Shown here piece by piece: positions 1 through 14,456 of a DNA stretch of 64,000 bases; the stretch's first letter is position 1; every line of letters begins with the position of its first letter. This DNA is from Mactromeris polynyma. Lineage: Eukaryota; Mollusca; Bivalvia; Venerida; Mactridae. The position numbers were made by a program, and so were the translations under genes. Location of the stretch: positions 18,463,553-18,527,552 of the forward strand of contig JASFXZ010000009.1 in NCBI GenBank assembly GCA_032209605.1, given 5' to 3'. Below the pieces are notes generated by a model that saw only the letters and a program-made list of their open reading frames with translations, was not told the origin of the DNA and did not search any database.

Positions 1-3000
1 CCGTATCCGTTTTTATATTCGCATCCATACTGCGGTAGGAGAGTTTTCATTTCTACGTATTTTTGTATAAAATACATGCGCAAATTTGCTTTTTGGCATC
101 TTGTCTTTGCGTATATTAGGTCAATATAATCAACAGGTGAACTCTATTTTCCTCACTAATTGCATTCAAAATAGTAAATATAACATATTACATTTGAATT
201 TTAGTTCAATATATTCAAACATGAACTCTAATACACCCATAAAGTGCATTCAAAGTGGAAAATTGTGCATATTCCTTAGGTATATTAGGTCCATACAATC
301 AACATGTGAATTGTTTTTACTCACTAATTGCATTCACAATAGGAAATATAATATATTATGTATGACTTTGAGGTCAATATATGCAAAAATAAACTAAAAT
401 ATACCCATAAATTGCATTCAAAGTGGAAATTTGTCCATAATCTATAGGTATATTAGGTCTATATAATCAATAGGTGAACTCTATTCTCCTCAATAATTGC
501 ATTCAAAATAGTAAATGTAACTTATTACATATGAATTTTAGTTCAATATATTCAAACATGAACTCAAATATACCAATGAACTGCATTCAAAGTGGACAAT
601 TTTGCATATTCGTTAGGTATATTAGGTCAATATAATCAACAGGTGAACTCTATTTTCCACACTCATTGCATTTAAAACAGTAAATATAACATATTTCATA
701 TGAATTTTAGTTCAATATATTCAAACATGAACTCTTATACACCCATAAATTGCATTCAAAGTGGAAAATTGGGCATATTCTTTAGGTATATTAGGTCCAT
801 TCAATCAACATCTGAACTGTATTTTTCTCAGTAATTGCATTCAAAATAGTAAATATATCTCAATATATATGAATATTAGGTCAATATATGCAAACATAAA
901 CTCAAATATACACATACATTGCATTCAGAGTGGAAAATTATGCATATTCCTTAGGTATATAAGGTCTATGTAATCAATATGTGAACTCTGTTCTCCTCAC
1001 TAATTGCATTCAAAACAGTGAATATAACACATTTTATATAATTTTAGGTCAATATATGCAAAAATGAACTCTATTATACACATATATTGCATCAAAGTGG
1101 AAACTTATGCATATTCTTTAGGTATATTAGGTCTATACAATCAATAGGTGAACACTATTTTTCTCACTAATTGCATTCAAAACATTGAATATAACTTACT
1201 ACATATGAATTTTAGTTCAATATATTCAAAAACAAACTCAAACATACCAATGAACTGCAATCAAAGTGGACAATTTTGCATATTCTTTAGGTATATTAGG
1301 TCTATATAATCATTAGGTGAACTCTATTCTCCTCACTAATTGCATTCAAAACAGTGAATATAACTTATTACATATGAATTTTAGTACAATATATTCAAAA
1401 ATAAACATAAATATACCAATGAACTGCATTCAAAGTGGACAATTTTGCATATTCTTTAGGCATATTAGGTCAATATAATCAAAAGGTGAACTCTATTTTC
1501 ATCACTAATTGCATTCAAAACAGTGAATATAACTTATTACATATGAATTGTACCTCAATATATTCAAAAATAAACTCAAATATAGCAATGTACTGCATTC
1601 AAAGTGGATAATTTTGCATATTATTAAGGTATATTAGGTCAATATAATCAAAAGTTGAACTCTATCCTCACTAATTGCATTCAAAACAGTGAATATAACT
1701 TATTACATATGACTTTTAGTTCAATATATTCAAAAATAAACTCAAATATACCAATGAACTGCATTCAAAGTGGACAATTTTGCATATTATTTTGGTATTT
1801 AGGTATATTAGGTCAATATAATCAAAAGTCGAACACTATTTTCCTCACTAATTGCATTTAAACTGTAAAAATAACATATTACATATAAATTTTACCTCAA
1901 TATATTCAAACATGAACTCTAAAACACCCACAAATTGCATTCAAAATAGTAAATATAACACAATATATATGAATTTTAGGTCAATATATGCAAAAATGAA
2001 CTCAAATATACATATACATTGCATTCAGAGTGAAAAAGTATACATATTCTGTAGGTATATAAGGTCTATATAATCAATAGGTGAACTCTATTCTCCTCAC
2101 TAATTGCATTCAAAACAGTGAATACAACTTATTACATATGCATTTTAGTTCAATATATTCAAAAATAAACTCAAATATACCAATGAGCTGCATTCAAAGT
2201 GGAAAATTTTGCATATTCTTTAGGTATATTAGGTCAATATAATCAACAGGTGAACTCTATTGTCCCCACTAAGTGCAGTTTAAACAGTGAATATAACATA
2301 TTACATATGAATTTTAGTTCAATATATTCAAACATGAACTCTAATACACCCACAAATGTCATTCAAAATAGTAAATATAACACAATATATATGAATTGTA
2401 GGTCAATATATCTAAAAATGAACTCAAATATACACATACATTGCATTCAAAGTGGAAAATTATGCATATTCTTTAAGTATATAAGGTCTATATAATCAAT
2501 AGGTGAACTCAATTCTCCTCACTAATTGCATTCAAAACAGTGAAAATAACTCATTACAAATGAATTTTAGTTCAAAATATTCAAAAATAAACTCAAATAT
2601 ACCACTGAACTGCATTCAAAGTGGACAATTTTGCATATTATTTAGGTATTTCGGTATATTAGGTCAATATAATCAACAGGTGAACTCTATTTTCCTCACT
2701 TATTGCATTTAAAACAGTAAACATAACATATTTCATATGAATTTTAGTTCAATATATTCAAACATGAACTCTAATACACCCATAAATTGCATTCAAAGTG
2801 GTAAATTGTGCATATTCTTTAGGTGTATTAGGTCCATTCAATCAACATATGAACTGTATTTTCCTCAGTAATTGCATTCAAAATAGTAAATATAACACAA
2901 TATATATGAATTTTAGGTCAATATATGCAGAAATGAACACAAATATACACATACATTGCATTCAGAGTGGAACATTAAGCATATTCTTTAAGTATATACG

Positions 3001-6000
3001 GTCTATATAATCAATAGGTGAACTCTATTCTCCTCACTAATTGCATTCAAGACAGTGAATATAACTTAATACATATGCATTTTAGTTCAATATATTCAAA
3101 AATAAACTCAAATATACCAAAGAACTGCATTCAAAGTCGAAAATTTTGCATATTCTTTAGGTATATTAGGTCAATATAATCAACAGGTGAACTCTATTTT
3201 CCCCACTTATTGCATTTAAAACAGTGAATATAACATATTACATATGAATTTTAGTTCAATATATTCAAAAATTAACTCAAATATACCAATGAACTGCATT
3301 CAAAGTGGATCATTTTGCATATTATTTACGTATTTAGGTATATTAGGTCAATATAATCAACAGGTGAACTCTATTTTCCCCACTAATTGCATTTAAAACA
3401 GTGAATATAACATATTACATATGAATTTAAGTTCAATAATTCAAACATGAACTCTAATATACCTACAAATTGCATTCAAAATAGTAAATATAACACAATA
3501 TATATGAATTTTACATCAATATATGCAAAAATGAACTCAAATATACACATGCATTGCATACAAAGTTGAAAAATTTGCATATTCTTAAGGTATAATAGGT
3601 CTATATAATCAATAGGTGAACTCTATTTTTCTCACTAATTGCATTCAAAACAGTAAATATAACTTATTAAGTGAATCTATTTACATAATTGTCTATATAT
3701 CAATAGTACTCTATTCTATACCAATGAACTGCATTCAAAGTGGATCATTTTGCATCTTCTTTAGGTATATTAGGTCTATATAATCTACAGGTGAACTCTA
3801 TTTTCCTCATTAATTGCATTCAAAACAGTGAATATAACTTATTACATATGAATTTTAGTTCAATATATTCAAAAATAAACTCAAATATACCAATGAACTG
3901 CATTCAAAGTGGACAATTTTGCATATTCTTTAGGTATATTAGGTCAATATAATCAACAGGTGAACTCTGTTTTCCTCACTAATTGCATTTAAAACAGTGA
4001 ATATAACATATTACATTTGAATTTTAGTTCAGTATATTCAAAAATGAACTCAAATACACCCATAAAGTGCATTCAAAGTGGACAATTGTGCATATTCTTT
4101 AGGTATATTAGGTCCATACATTCAACATGTGAACTGCGTTTCCTCAGTAATTGCATTCATAAAGTAAATATAACACATTTATATAAATTTGGGTCAATAT
4201 ATTCAAAACTAACTCAAACATACCAATGAACTGCATTCAAAGTGGACAATTTGGCATATTCTTTAGGTATATTAGGTCTGTATAATCAATATGTGAACTC
4301 TATTCTCCTCACTAATTGCATTCAAAACAGTGAATATAACTTATTACATATGAATTTCAGTTCAATATATTCAAAAATAAACTCAAATATACCAATGAAC
4401 TGCATTCAAAGTGGAAAATTTTGCATATTCTTTAGGTATATTAGGTCAATATAATCAACAGGTGAACTCTATTGTCCCCACTAATTGCAGTTTAAACAGT
4501 GAATATAACATATTACATATGAATTTTAGTTCAATATATTCAAACATGAACTCTAATACACCCACAAATTGCATTCAAAATAGTAAATATAACACAATAT
4601 ATATGAATTATAGGTCAATATATCTAAAAATGAACTCAAATATACACATACATTGCATTCAAAGTGGAAAATTATGCATATTCTTTAAGATATAAGGTCT
4701 ATATAATCAATAGGTGAACTCAATTCTCCTCACTAATTGCATTCAAAACAGTGAAAATAACTCATTACAAATGAATTTTAGTTCAAAATATTCAAAAATA
4801 AACTCAAATATACCAATGAACTGCATTCAAAGTGGACAATTTTGCATCGTATTTAGGTATTTAGGTATATTAAGTCAATATAATCAACAGGTGAACTCTA
4901 TTTTCCTCACTAATTGCATTTAAAACAGTAAACATAACATATTTCATATGAATTTTAGTTCAATATATTCAAACATGAACTCTAATACACCCATAAATTG
5001 CATTCAAAGTGGAAAATTGTGCATATTCTTTAGGTATATTAGGTCCATACAATCAACATATGAACTGAATTTTCCTCAGTAATTGCATTCAAAATAGTCA
5101 ATATAACACAATATATATGGATTTTAGGTCAATATATGCAACAATGAACTCCAATAAACACATACATTGTATTCAAAGTGGACAATTTGCAAATTCTTTA
5201 AGTATACAAGGTCTATATAATCAATAGGTGAACTCTATTCTCCTCACTAATTGCATTCAAAACAGCGAATATAACTTATTACATATGAATTTTAGTTCAA
5301 TATATTCAAAAATAAACTCTAATATACCAATGAACTGCATTTAAAATGGAAAATTTTGCATATTATTACGTATTTATGTATATTAGGTCAATATAATCAA
5401 CAGGTGAACTCTATTTTCTCCACTAATTGCATTTAAAACAGTGAATATAACATATTACATATGAATTTTAGTTCAATATATTCAAACATGAACTCTAATA
5501 TACCCACAAATTGCATTCAAAATAGTAAATATAACACAATATATATGAATTTTACATCAATATATGCAAAAATGAACTCAAATATACACATGCATTGCAT
5601 ACAAAGTGAAAATTTGCATATTCTTTAGGTATAATAGGTCTATATAATCAATAGGTGAACTCTATTTTTCTCACTAATTGCATTCAAAACAATGAATAAA
5701 ACTTATTACATATGATTTTTTGTTCAATATATTCAAAAATTAACTCAAATATACCAATGAACTGCATTCAAAGTGGATTATTTTGCATCTTCTTTAGGTA
5801 TATTAGGTCTATATAATCAACAGGTGAACTCTATTTTCCTCATTAATTGCATTCAAAACAGTGAATATAACTTATAACATATGAATTTTAGTTCAATATA
5901 TTCTAAAATAAACTCAAATATACCAATGAACTGCATTCAAAGTGGATTATTTTGCATCTTCTTTAGGTATATTAGGTCTATATAATCAACAGGTGAACTC

Positions 6001-6750
6001 TATTTTCCTCATTAATGGCATTCAAAACAGTGAATATAACTTATAACATATGAATTTTAGTTCAATATATTCTAAAATAAACTCAAATATACCAATGAAC
6101 TGCATTCAAAGTGGATTATTTTGCATCTTCTTTAGGTATATTAGGTCTATATAATCAACAGATGAACTCTATTTTCCTCATTAATTGCATTCAAAACAGT
6201 GAATATAACTTATAACATATGAATTTTAGTTCAATATATTCTAAAATAAACTCAAATATACCAATGAACTGCATTCAAAGTGGAAAATTTTGCATATTAT
6301 TTAGGTATTTAGGTATATTAGGTCCATACTATCCACATGTGAACTGTATTTTCCTCAGTAATTGCATTCAAAATAGGAAATATAACACATTATGTATAAA
6401 TTTGAGGTCAATATATGCAAAAATGAACTCAAATATACCCATACATTGCATTCAAAGTGGAAAATTGTCCATATTTTTTAGGTATATTAGGTCTATACAA
6501 TCAACATGTGAACTCTATTTTCCTCAGTAATTGCATTCAAAATAGTACATATAACCCATATATTTGAATTTTAGTTCAATGTATTCCAAAATGAACTCAA
6601 ATATACCAATAAAATGCATTGAAAGTGGAATTAGTGTATATTCTTTAGGTATATTAAGTCAATATAATCAAAATGTGAAATATATTTTCATCACAAATTG
6701 CATTCAAAACAGTAAATATAAGATTGTAAATATGAATTTGACTGATATGT
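1..6750. repeat. Satellite array, block 1 (~169-bp monomer)
   Basis: Head-to-tail copies of an AT-rich monomer of about 169-170 bp fill this block, roughly 40 copies. Each monomer has two recognisable halves of about 84 and 85 bp. Both halves begin with GCATTCAAA and share a middle section (TAG[GT]TCAATATA..TCAA...GAACTC), so the monomer is an ancient dimer. Conserved words such as TTAGGTATATTAGGTC recur at 602-774-944-1110-1278-1448 and so on. Monomers differ by substitutions and small indels. The array enters the window already in progress, so its left end is outside. Short open frames across it are by-products of low stop density and do not hold frame from monomer to monomer. Confidence 0.95.
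5761..6267. repeat. Three near-identical satellite monomers
   Basis: Starting at 5761, 5930 and 6099, three consecutive 169-bp monomers are almost identical. All carry the unusual GGATTATTTTGCATCTTC and TTCTAAAATAAAC variants. Neighbouring monomers differ much more, so this is the youngest local amplification in the array and it fixes the monomer length at 169 bp. Confidence 0.85.
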
Positions 6751-8139
6751 CATGTTGTATATTTGGGGACCAGAGCATAACAATATTTCGAATGAGACAC
6801 TGTAATTACAGCCTTCAAATTATTCAAGTAATCTGATCATATAGCCTAGATATCTGAAATTCTTATTAATTAATGAAATTTAAATACTAATATGATTACA
6901 ACATTCTATACAGAATCATTTAATACTTGCATAATGGTGTAACTATCTCATTTTGTGTCAGATTGCTTTTTTTCAAACCCATCTCATATCTTTAAAGTTA
7001 ATTAATAACTCTTCTAGCAAACCTTAGCATGTTTGAAGCTGTATGGTTATATGGTTCTTCTTTTTGTTCACTTTTAACCTTCTGTGTTTCATAGTATAAA
7101 TCATAAGATGCTTAAATGAAGGGTTGTCTAAAAATGTAACGAATTTATATTCACTGTACCTCAAAGTATTCAAACTGAACTAGAGGTAGGTTCTAATATA
7201 CACTTCGCCTTGCATTATAATAACTAGGACCGACAATTCGGCCCCGCAAATACCGTGAACGAGCCGGATAATATGGTCAAAGTGTTTATTTCCAACGTGT
7301 GAGGGTATTTTCTTTATTTCCAACGAGTGAGAACCGGTTAAATGTTTAACATTCGGCGTGTTTTTCGGAGCTCCGTCCGCCATGCGCAGATACAAATGTA
7401 ACTTCACGATTTTTCCCCTCAAAGTTTGCGAGCCCGGTCATTGAGATTACAGGTGTCTAAAATGTCAAAACGCACACTTATTAAAATACTTGTATTTCAA
7501 GTATTTCAAATATCTCTCCAATGTTGCAACTGTAGTCGTTAGATATGCCTACAATTGGAACCATAAAGGAAAAACGCATTAGAAAGATAAATAAGCATTT
7601 TTTATTCTAACTAATTAAACCTACCCAGCTTTAATTTCTTAAATAAATGTGAAACCAAAATGTGACTGCGAAAAAGTTAATTCCTGTCTCAAAACTCAAA
7701 CATTGCAAAAGTTTCAATGGGATACGTTTACTTTTCTTTGTTACTCGGCAAAAACCGAAATTTACCTGAAACTTAAGTATCCGTTATAATTCCGGGCCCT
7801 GACGTTAACGTACATGCGGACTATATTACAAGTCTGAAAATAAGAATGGTGACAGACAAATACAAAGAATCATGTCGATGAGTCTAAAGTAATGCAATGG
7901 TACAGACTATATAAAACTAGATATAATTGTACCCCAACGAGAGGGATACATTGATGCTGTACATAAGTACGATAGGTTTTATGAGATAAGTTTTATGTTC
8001 AAACATCCAGAAGAGCATAGACCCATGTTGGACATATTAACATACGTTTATATAGACAGTTACATTACTTATACATTTACAAATGTGGTACATATTAGGA
8101 TACTTTTAAAAAACATTATATTCCGTATACATCAATAAT
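6751..8139. other. Non-satellite spacer between the two satellite blocks
   Basis: About 1.4 kb without satellite monomers. It holds a moderately GC-rich stretch (about 7190-7440) with a short direct repeat (TTTATTTCCAACG[TA]GTGAG at about 7285 and 7312). I see no convincing gene. An open frame on the minus strand (7180-7422) has no recognisable domain and sits in the GC-richer repeat-like stretch. At 7777-7801 lies a 25-base word ending in CGGGCCCTG that recurs with one mismatch at 61301-61325. Confidence 0.5.
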
Positions 8140-11100
8140 TATCAACAGGTGAACTCTATTTTCGCCACTAATAGCATTCAAAATAGTAAGATTACCAAAG
8201 TATAAAATTGTGCATATTCTTTAGGTATATTAGGTCCATACAATCAACATGTGAACTCTATTTTCCTCACAAATTGCATCCAAAACAGTAAAAAATATAA
8301 CTTATTACATATGAATTTTAGTTCAATATATTCAAAAATAAACTCAAATATACCAATGAACTGCATTCAAAGTGGACAATTTTGCATATTCTTTAGGTAT
8401 ATTAGGTCAATATAATCGACAGGTGAACTCTATTTTCCTCACTAATTGCATTTAAAACAGTGAATATAACATATTACAAATGCATTTTAGTTCAAAATAT
8501 TCAAAAATAAACTCAAATATACCAATGAACTGCATTCAAAGTTGAAGATTTTGCATATTACTTAGGTATTTAGGTATATTAAGTCAATATAATCAACAGG
8601 TGAACTCTATATTCCTCACTAATTGCATTTAAAACAGTAAATATAACATATCTCATATGAATTTTAGTTCAATATATTCAAACATGAACTCTAATACACC
8701 CATAAATTGCATTCAAAGTGGAAAATTGTGCATATTCTTTAGGTATATTAGGTCTATGTAAACACTATGTGAACTCTATTTTCCTCACTGATTGCATTCA
8801 AAACAGTGAATAAAACTTATTACATATGCATTTTAGTTCAATTTATTCAAACATGAACTCTAATGCATCCACAAATTGCATTCAAAATAGTAAATATAAC
8901 ACAATATAAATGAATTGTAGGTCAATATATGCAAAAATGAACTCAAATATACACATACATTGCATTCAGAGTGGAAAATTTTGCATATTCTTTAGGTATA
9001 TAAGGTCTATGTAATCAATAGGTGAACTCTATTCTCCTCACTAATTGCATTTAAAACAGTGAATATAACTTATTACATATGAATTTTAGTTCAATATATT
9101 CAAAAATAAACTCAAATATACCAATGCACTGCATTCAAAGTGGAAAATTTTTCATATTCTTTAGGTATATTAGGTCCATACAATGAACATATGAACTGTA
9201 TTTTCCTCAGTAATTGCATTCAAAATAGTAAATATAACACAATATATATGAATTTTAGGTCAATATATGCAAAAATGAGCTCAAATATACACATATATTG
9301 CATTCAGAGTGGAAAATTTTGCATATTCTTAAGGTATATTAGGTCAATATAATCAACAGGTGAACTCTATTTTCCCCACTAATTGCATTCAAAACAGTGA
9401 ACATAACATATTACAAATGAATTTTAGATCTATATGTGCAAAAATGAACTCAAATATACCCATACATTGCATTCAAAGTGGAAAATTGTGCATATTCATT
9501 AGGTATATTAGGTCTATATAATCAATAGGTGAACTCTATTTTCGTCACAAATTGCATTCAAAATAGTGAATATAACTTATTACATATGAATTTTTGTTCA
9601 ATATATTCAAAAATAAACTCAAATATACCAATGAACTTCTTTCAAAGTGGACAATTTTTGCACATTCTTTAGGTATATTAGGTCAATATAATCAACAGGT
9701 GAACTCTATTTTCCTCACTAATTGCATTTAAAACAGTGAATATAACATATTACAAATGCATTTTAGTTCAAAATATTCAAAAATAAACTCAAATATACCA
9801 ATGAACTGCATTCAAAGTTGAAGATTTTGCATATTACTTAGGTATTTAGGTATATTAAGTCAATATAATCAACAGGTGAACTCTATATTCCTCACTAATT
9901 GCATTTAAAACAGTAAATATAACATATCTCATATGAATTTTAATTCAATATATTCAAACATGAACTCTAATACACCCATAAATTGCATTCAAAGTGGAAA
10001 ATTGTGCATATTCTTTAGGTATATTACGTCCATTCAATCAACATATGAACTGTATTTTCCTCAGTAATTGCATTCAAAATAGTAAATATAACACAATACT
10101 AGTATATATGAATTTTTGGTCAATATATGCCAAAATGAACTCAAATATACCAATGAACTGCATTCAAAGTGGAAATTTTTTACATATTCTTCAGGTATAT
10201 TAGGTCAATGTAATCAACAGGTGAACTCTATTTTCCCCACTAATTGCATTTAAAACAGTGAATATAACATATTACATATGAATATTAGTTCAATATATTC
10301 AAACATGAACTCTAATACACCCACAAATTGCATTCAAAATAGTAAATATAACACAATATATATGAATTTTAGGTCAATATATGCAACAATGAACTCAAAT
10401 ATACACATACATTGCATTCAGAGTGGAACATTAAGCATATTCTTTAAGTATATAAGGTCTATATAATCAATAGGTGAACTCTATTCTCCTCACTAATTGC
10501 ATTCAAAAGCAGTGAATATAACTTGTTACATATGAATTTTAGTTCAATGTATTCAAAAATAAACTCAAATATACCAATGAACTGCATTCAAAGTGGACAA
10601 TTTGGCATATTATTTAGGTATTAAGGTATATTAGGTCAATATAATCAACAGGTGAACTCTATTTTCCCCACTAATTGCATTTTAAACAGTGAATATAACA
10701 TATTACATATGAATTTTAGTTCAATATATTCAAACATGAACTCTAATACATCCACAAATTGCATTCAAAATAGTAAATATAACACAATATATATTAATTT
10801 TAGGTCAATATATGCAAAAATGAACTCAAATATACATATACATTGCATTCAGAGTGGAAAATTATACATATTCTTTGAGTATATAAGGTCTATATAATCA
10901 ATAGGTGAACTCTATTCTCCTCACTGATTGCATTCAAAACAGTGAATATAACTTAATACATATGCATTTTAGTTAATTATATTCAAAAATAAACTCAATT
11001 ATACCAATGAACTGCATTCAAAGTGGAAAATTTTGCATATTCTTTAGGTATATTAGGTCAATATAATCAACAGGTGAACTCTATTTTCCCCACTAATTGC

Positions 11101-12205
11101 ATTTAAAACAGTGAATATAACATATTACATATGAATTTTAGTTCAATATATTCAAACATGAACTCTAATACACACATAAATTGCATTCAAAGTGGAAAAT
11201 TGTGCATATTCTTTAGGTATATTAGGTCCATACAATCAACATGTGAACTGTATTTTCCTCAGTAATTGCATTCAAAAAGTAAATATAACACATTTTATAT
11301 AAATTTTGGTCAATATATTCAAAAATAAACTCAAACATACCAATGAACTGCATTCAAAGTGGACAATTTTGCATATTCTTTAAGTATACAAGGTCTATAT
11401 AATCAATAGGTGAACTCTATTCTCCTCACTAATTGCATTCAAAACAGCGAATATAACTTATTACATATGAATTTTAGTTCAATATATTCAAAAATAAACT
11501 CAAATATACCAATGAACTGCATTCAAAGTGGAATATTTAGCATATTATTTAGGTTTTTAGGTATATCAGGTCAATATAATCAACAGGTGAACTCTATTTT
11601 CCCCACTAATTGCATTTAAAACAGTGAATATATCATATTACATATGAATTTTAGTTCAATATATTCAAACATTAACTCTAATACACCCACAAATTGCATT
11701 CAAAATAGTAAATATAACACAATATATATGAATTTTAGATCAATATATGCAAACTAAACTCAAATATACACATGCATTGCATACAAAGTTGAAACATTTG
11801 CATATTCTTTAGGTATAAAAGGTCTATATAATCAATAGGTGAACTATATTTTTCTCACTAATTGCATTCAAAACAGTGAATATAACATATTACATTTGAA
11901 TTTTAGTTCAATATATTCAAAAATGAACTCAAATACACCCATAAAGTGCATTCAAGGTGGAAAATTGTGCATATTCTTTAGGTATATTAGGTCCCTACAA
12001 TCAACATGTGAACTGTATTTTCCTCACTAATTGCATTCACAATAGGAAATATAACACATTATATATGACTTTGAGGTCAATATATGCAAAAATAAACTAA
12101 AATATACCCATAAATTGCATTCAAAGTGGAAAATTCTCCATATTCTTTATGTATATTTGGTCTATATAATTAATAGGTGAACTCTATTCTCCTCACTAAT
12201 TGCAT
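8140..12205. repeat. Satellite array, block 2 (same ~169-bp family)
   Basis: The same satellite family resumes here with about 24 monomers in the same orientation as block 1. The left edge is ragged: degenerate partial units lie at about 8130-8230. The right edge is abrupt at about 12205, after CACTAATTGCATT. A run of monomers at about 8445-8680 recurs nearly unchanged at about 9721-9955, a shift of 1276 bp. That equals seven and a half monomers, which fits exchange between the two similar half-units. Confidence 0.93.
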
Positions 12206-14090
12206 TATCAATGTAACTGAATGAATGGAGGAAATTATTGGTTGATGCCCATATTGCAGCCCAACATGTAATAACAGCAAGGTGTTTATTATACGTGCAT
12301 ACATTTACACAAATATGAAAATGAATTTCTTGAACCTATCATATGTTAAAGTAGATACATTGTTGTACATAGTTGAATGTTATTATGATTATTATGTTAT
12401 TATGATTTTTTTGATGAGAATATGTTATAAATAAAATCCCTTATTTTGAAGGAATCATTCTACGCGTCCATTGTTTTGAAATAATTATTTGAACAGATTC
12501 TAAGCGTTTTAAAAAGTTTTCAGGAAAAAAAATCATTGATGAAGCAAAATGGTTAACTTAATAAGAGAAAATGTGTTCAATACTTTACGATTATTACAAT
12601 TCATATTTCCTAATATTTATGAAAAAGTGTAATGATTTTGAAGTAACATTTATCTAAATATGATAAAAGACAACTACCTGCTACCTTACAAGAACATGTC
12701 AGACCAGGATTCGAACCTGGGACCTTCTCATGAACATTAGTTATATCAACAGTTCGGAGATGCTCTTCCATCTGAGCTATCCAACATATTCACAAAGCAA
12801 GGTAATGCTTTCAATTAGAAATACCACTCGGACACCATATGAGCCTCGTCTAAAACTAATGCACATACACGTTCTTGATACAACCGAGAATGCAGGATTT
12901 TCATTACATTACTGTTGAACATGGCCTCAGGATGAGAATAAACATATTACTGCATCCTTTCTTTAATTCACTCAGTGACATGGTAGCGGGTAGTCTAACT
13001 CTTTCTGTGGTTAAATCTAGAAAAATAAAACAGCAAAACACTCAATTTACTTCATGCATATTTCTGTTTTCCAAGGTGCAACCAATTCAGATCCACACTA
13101 TTACTATGTATACATGTACAGTGTGCAATGTGTTTAACATGTGTGTTTGTAAGCATTATTGGTATTGCTTGCTATAACACGTTTTCATTTGGTTGGTTCG
13201 AGTTCAAAATTTAATGTTTAATGAAAATTTATAATAATTAAGAAAAAAACACAATGTGCTTTTTGCATGTTTTTTACCATATATGTATTACCTTCATTTA
13301 CTGCTACATGTGTGTTATGAGTTGCAATTTGCAAATGTTTGTTATATTGTACATGGCAGTGCTAAGCTTACTATTTCTTGCTTGTAGATCTCATAGCATT
13401 ATATTGTTCAGAATGTAAAAAAGTATAACTTACAATACTACTGATGATGTATACATGTATAATATTACATATGTTGTGCATTTACGGAATAATGATGGAA
13501 TCACAATAATGTTATATTCTCATACATGTATTATGTACAGGTCGGTTTAAATATTAAATCGCATAAATATCATTGTGGTATTTTTTTGTACTACTGACTT
13601 TGTGAATGAATATATATATTACTTCACTTGACAGTAAGACTTGCTCATTTGCACTGATATGCAGGATCTGGGTATAAAATTATCACACTTGAGTCCAAAT
13701 ATACAGGCTTCAAGTAAAGGATAAGTTAAAAAAAATACAAGGTGTATAAAAACCTTCTGAATTGATAGTATAGAACAATGCAATTCTCAGACAAATTACT
13801 CGCAATGTTTTGCACATAATTTATTTTTAGATGATTTTCGATTTTGACCAGCGACATTTAGTCATATCAGTCTGGAGCTGACAATGATATGCCTCATCAT
13901 GATGGTAATATGTTATGCACATATTTTTGGCAGTAGATCTAGATCTAGTTATGAGTATGGGTTAGTAATCCTTGACGTGTTAACAAAATATTTTTAAACA
14001 TAAGTTTTTGTTGTACATATATATAAAGCTATATCGGAATATCATATACCCACACATAAAATGCAACATCACACCGACTTACTACATCAT
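12206..14090. other. AT-rich intergenic DNA
   Basis: Apart from the tRNA-like locus at 12697-12786 this stretch is AT-rich with scattered short open frames. None shows a domain or plausible splice structure. I see no gene in it. Confidence 0.5.
12697..12786 (-). tRNA. tRNA-like sequence with intron-length anticodon loop (possibly SINE-derived)
   Basis: Read on the minus strand, a full cloverleaf can be drawn. A 7-bp acceptor stem pairs 12780-12786 with 12697-12703 (two G-U pairs). The D-arm has a GCTC/GAGC stem around an A-box-like TAGCTCAGATGGAAGAG. A T-arm with a 5-bp stem (12704-12720) contains a B box, GGTTCGAATCC. The anticodon stem pairs 4 of 5 bases. Its loop is about 25 nt, 18 more than usual, which would fit an intron. 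U33 is not evident and no anticodon can be assigned safely. It could be a diverged intron-containing tRNA, but a tRNA-derived SINE head or pseudogene is at least as likely. Confidence 0.45.
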
Positions 14091-14174
14091 CACACTAGTA
14101 GTTTTCCGCAAATAATATAATAATATAAATTAAATCAAAATATACATCACACATGTACTTAAACAGCATACCAT

Positions 14175-14456
14175 CTACTTCAAATCCATCACAGCCGATT
14201 TGGAATTCGAAACTTGATCTTCCATAATGGAATTCAACGGCAAAATAATCATTGGTTCGGACATACAATATTTCGCTTGCATCAAACAAGGCAAAAGCTG
14301 AAAAATTAACCTTTTTCCAAAACCTGTCGGTAGCACAGCAACAGAATCGTTACAGTTATACAATTTTAACAAACAATCCTTTTGCTCCTTCTTCAACTCG
14401 AAGAAAATTCCCATTTTTTGTACTGTTTTGCGTAAAGTACGCTCAAAGTCATCCAT
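14175..14456 (-). pseudogene. RecQ-like DNA helicase N-terminal fragment
   Basis: The open frame begins with Met at 14456 and reads like the first coding exon of RecQ-type helicases: a hydrophilic leader with ELKKEQKDCL, then helicase motif I in the form LPTGFGKRLIFQLLP, then a motif Ia-like PLNSIMEDQV. The Walker A lysine is present, but the residue after it, Ser/Thr in working RecQ proteins, is Arg. A few residues before the PLNS motif also appear to be missing. No DEAH box or later helicase motifs follow, so the copy is truncated and very likely dead. Multi-copy RecQ-like fragments are familiar in bivalve genomes (family knowledge). The region upstream on this strand (14740-14820) contains a CRE-like GACGTCAC. 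Confidence 0.7.

Noticed and set aside
86..12030. Many 60-103-residue open frames in the satellite (MNFSSIYSK..., CIQSGKLCIFF...)
   Set aside because: They repeat with the monomer, whose length (169) is not a multiple of three, so the frame is lost at each unit. They reflect few stop codons in the repeat, not a protein family.
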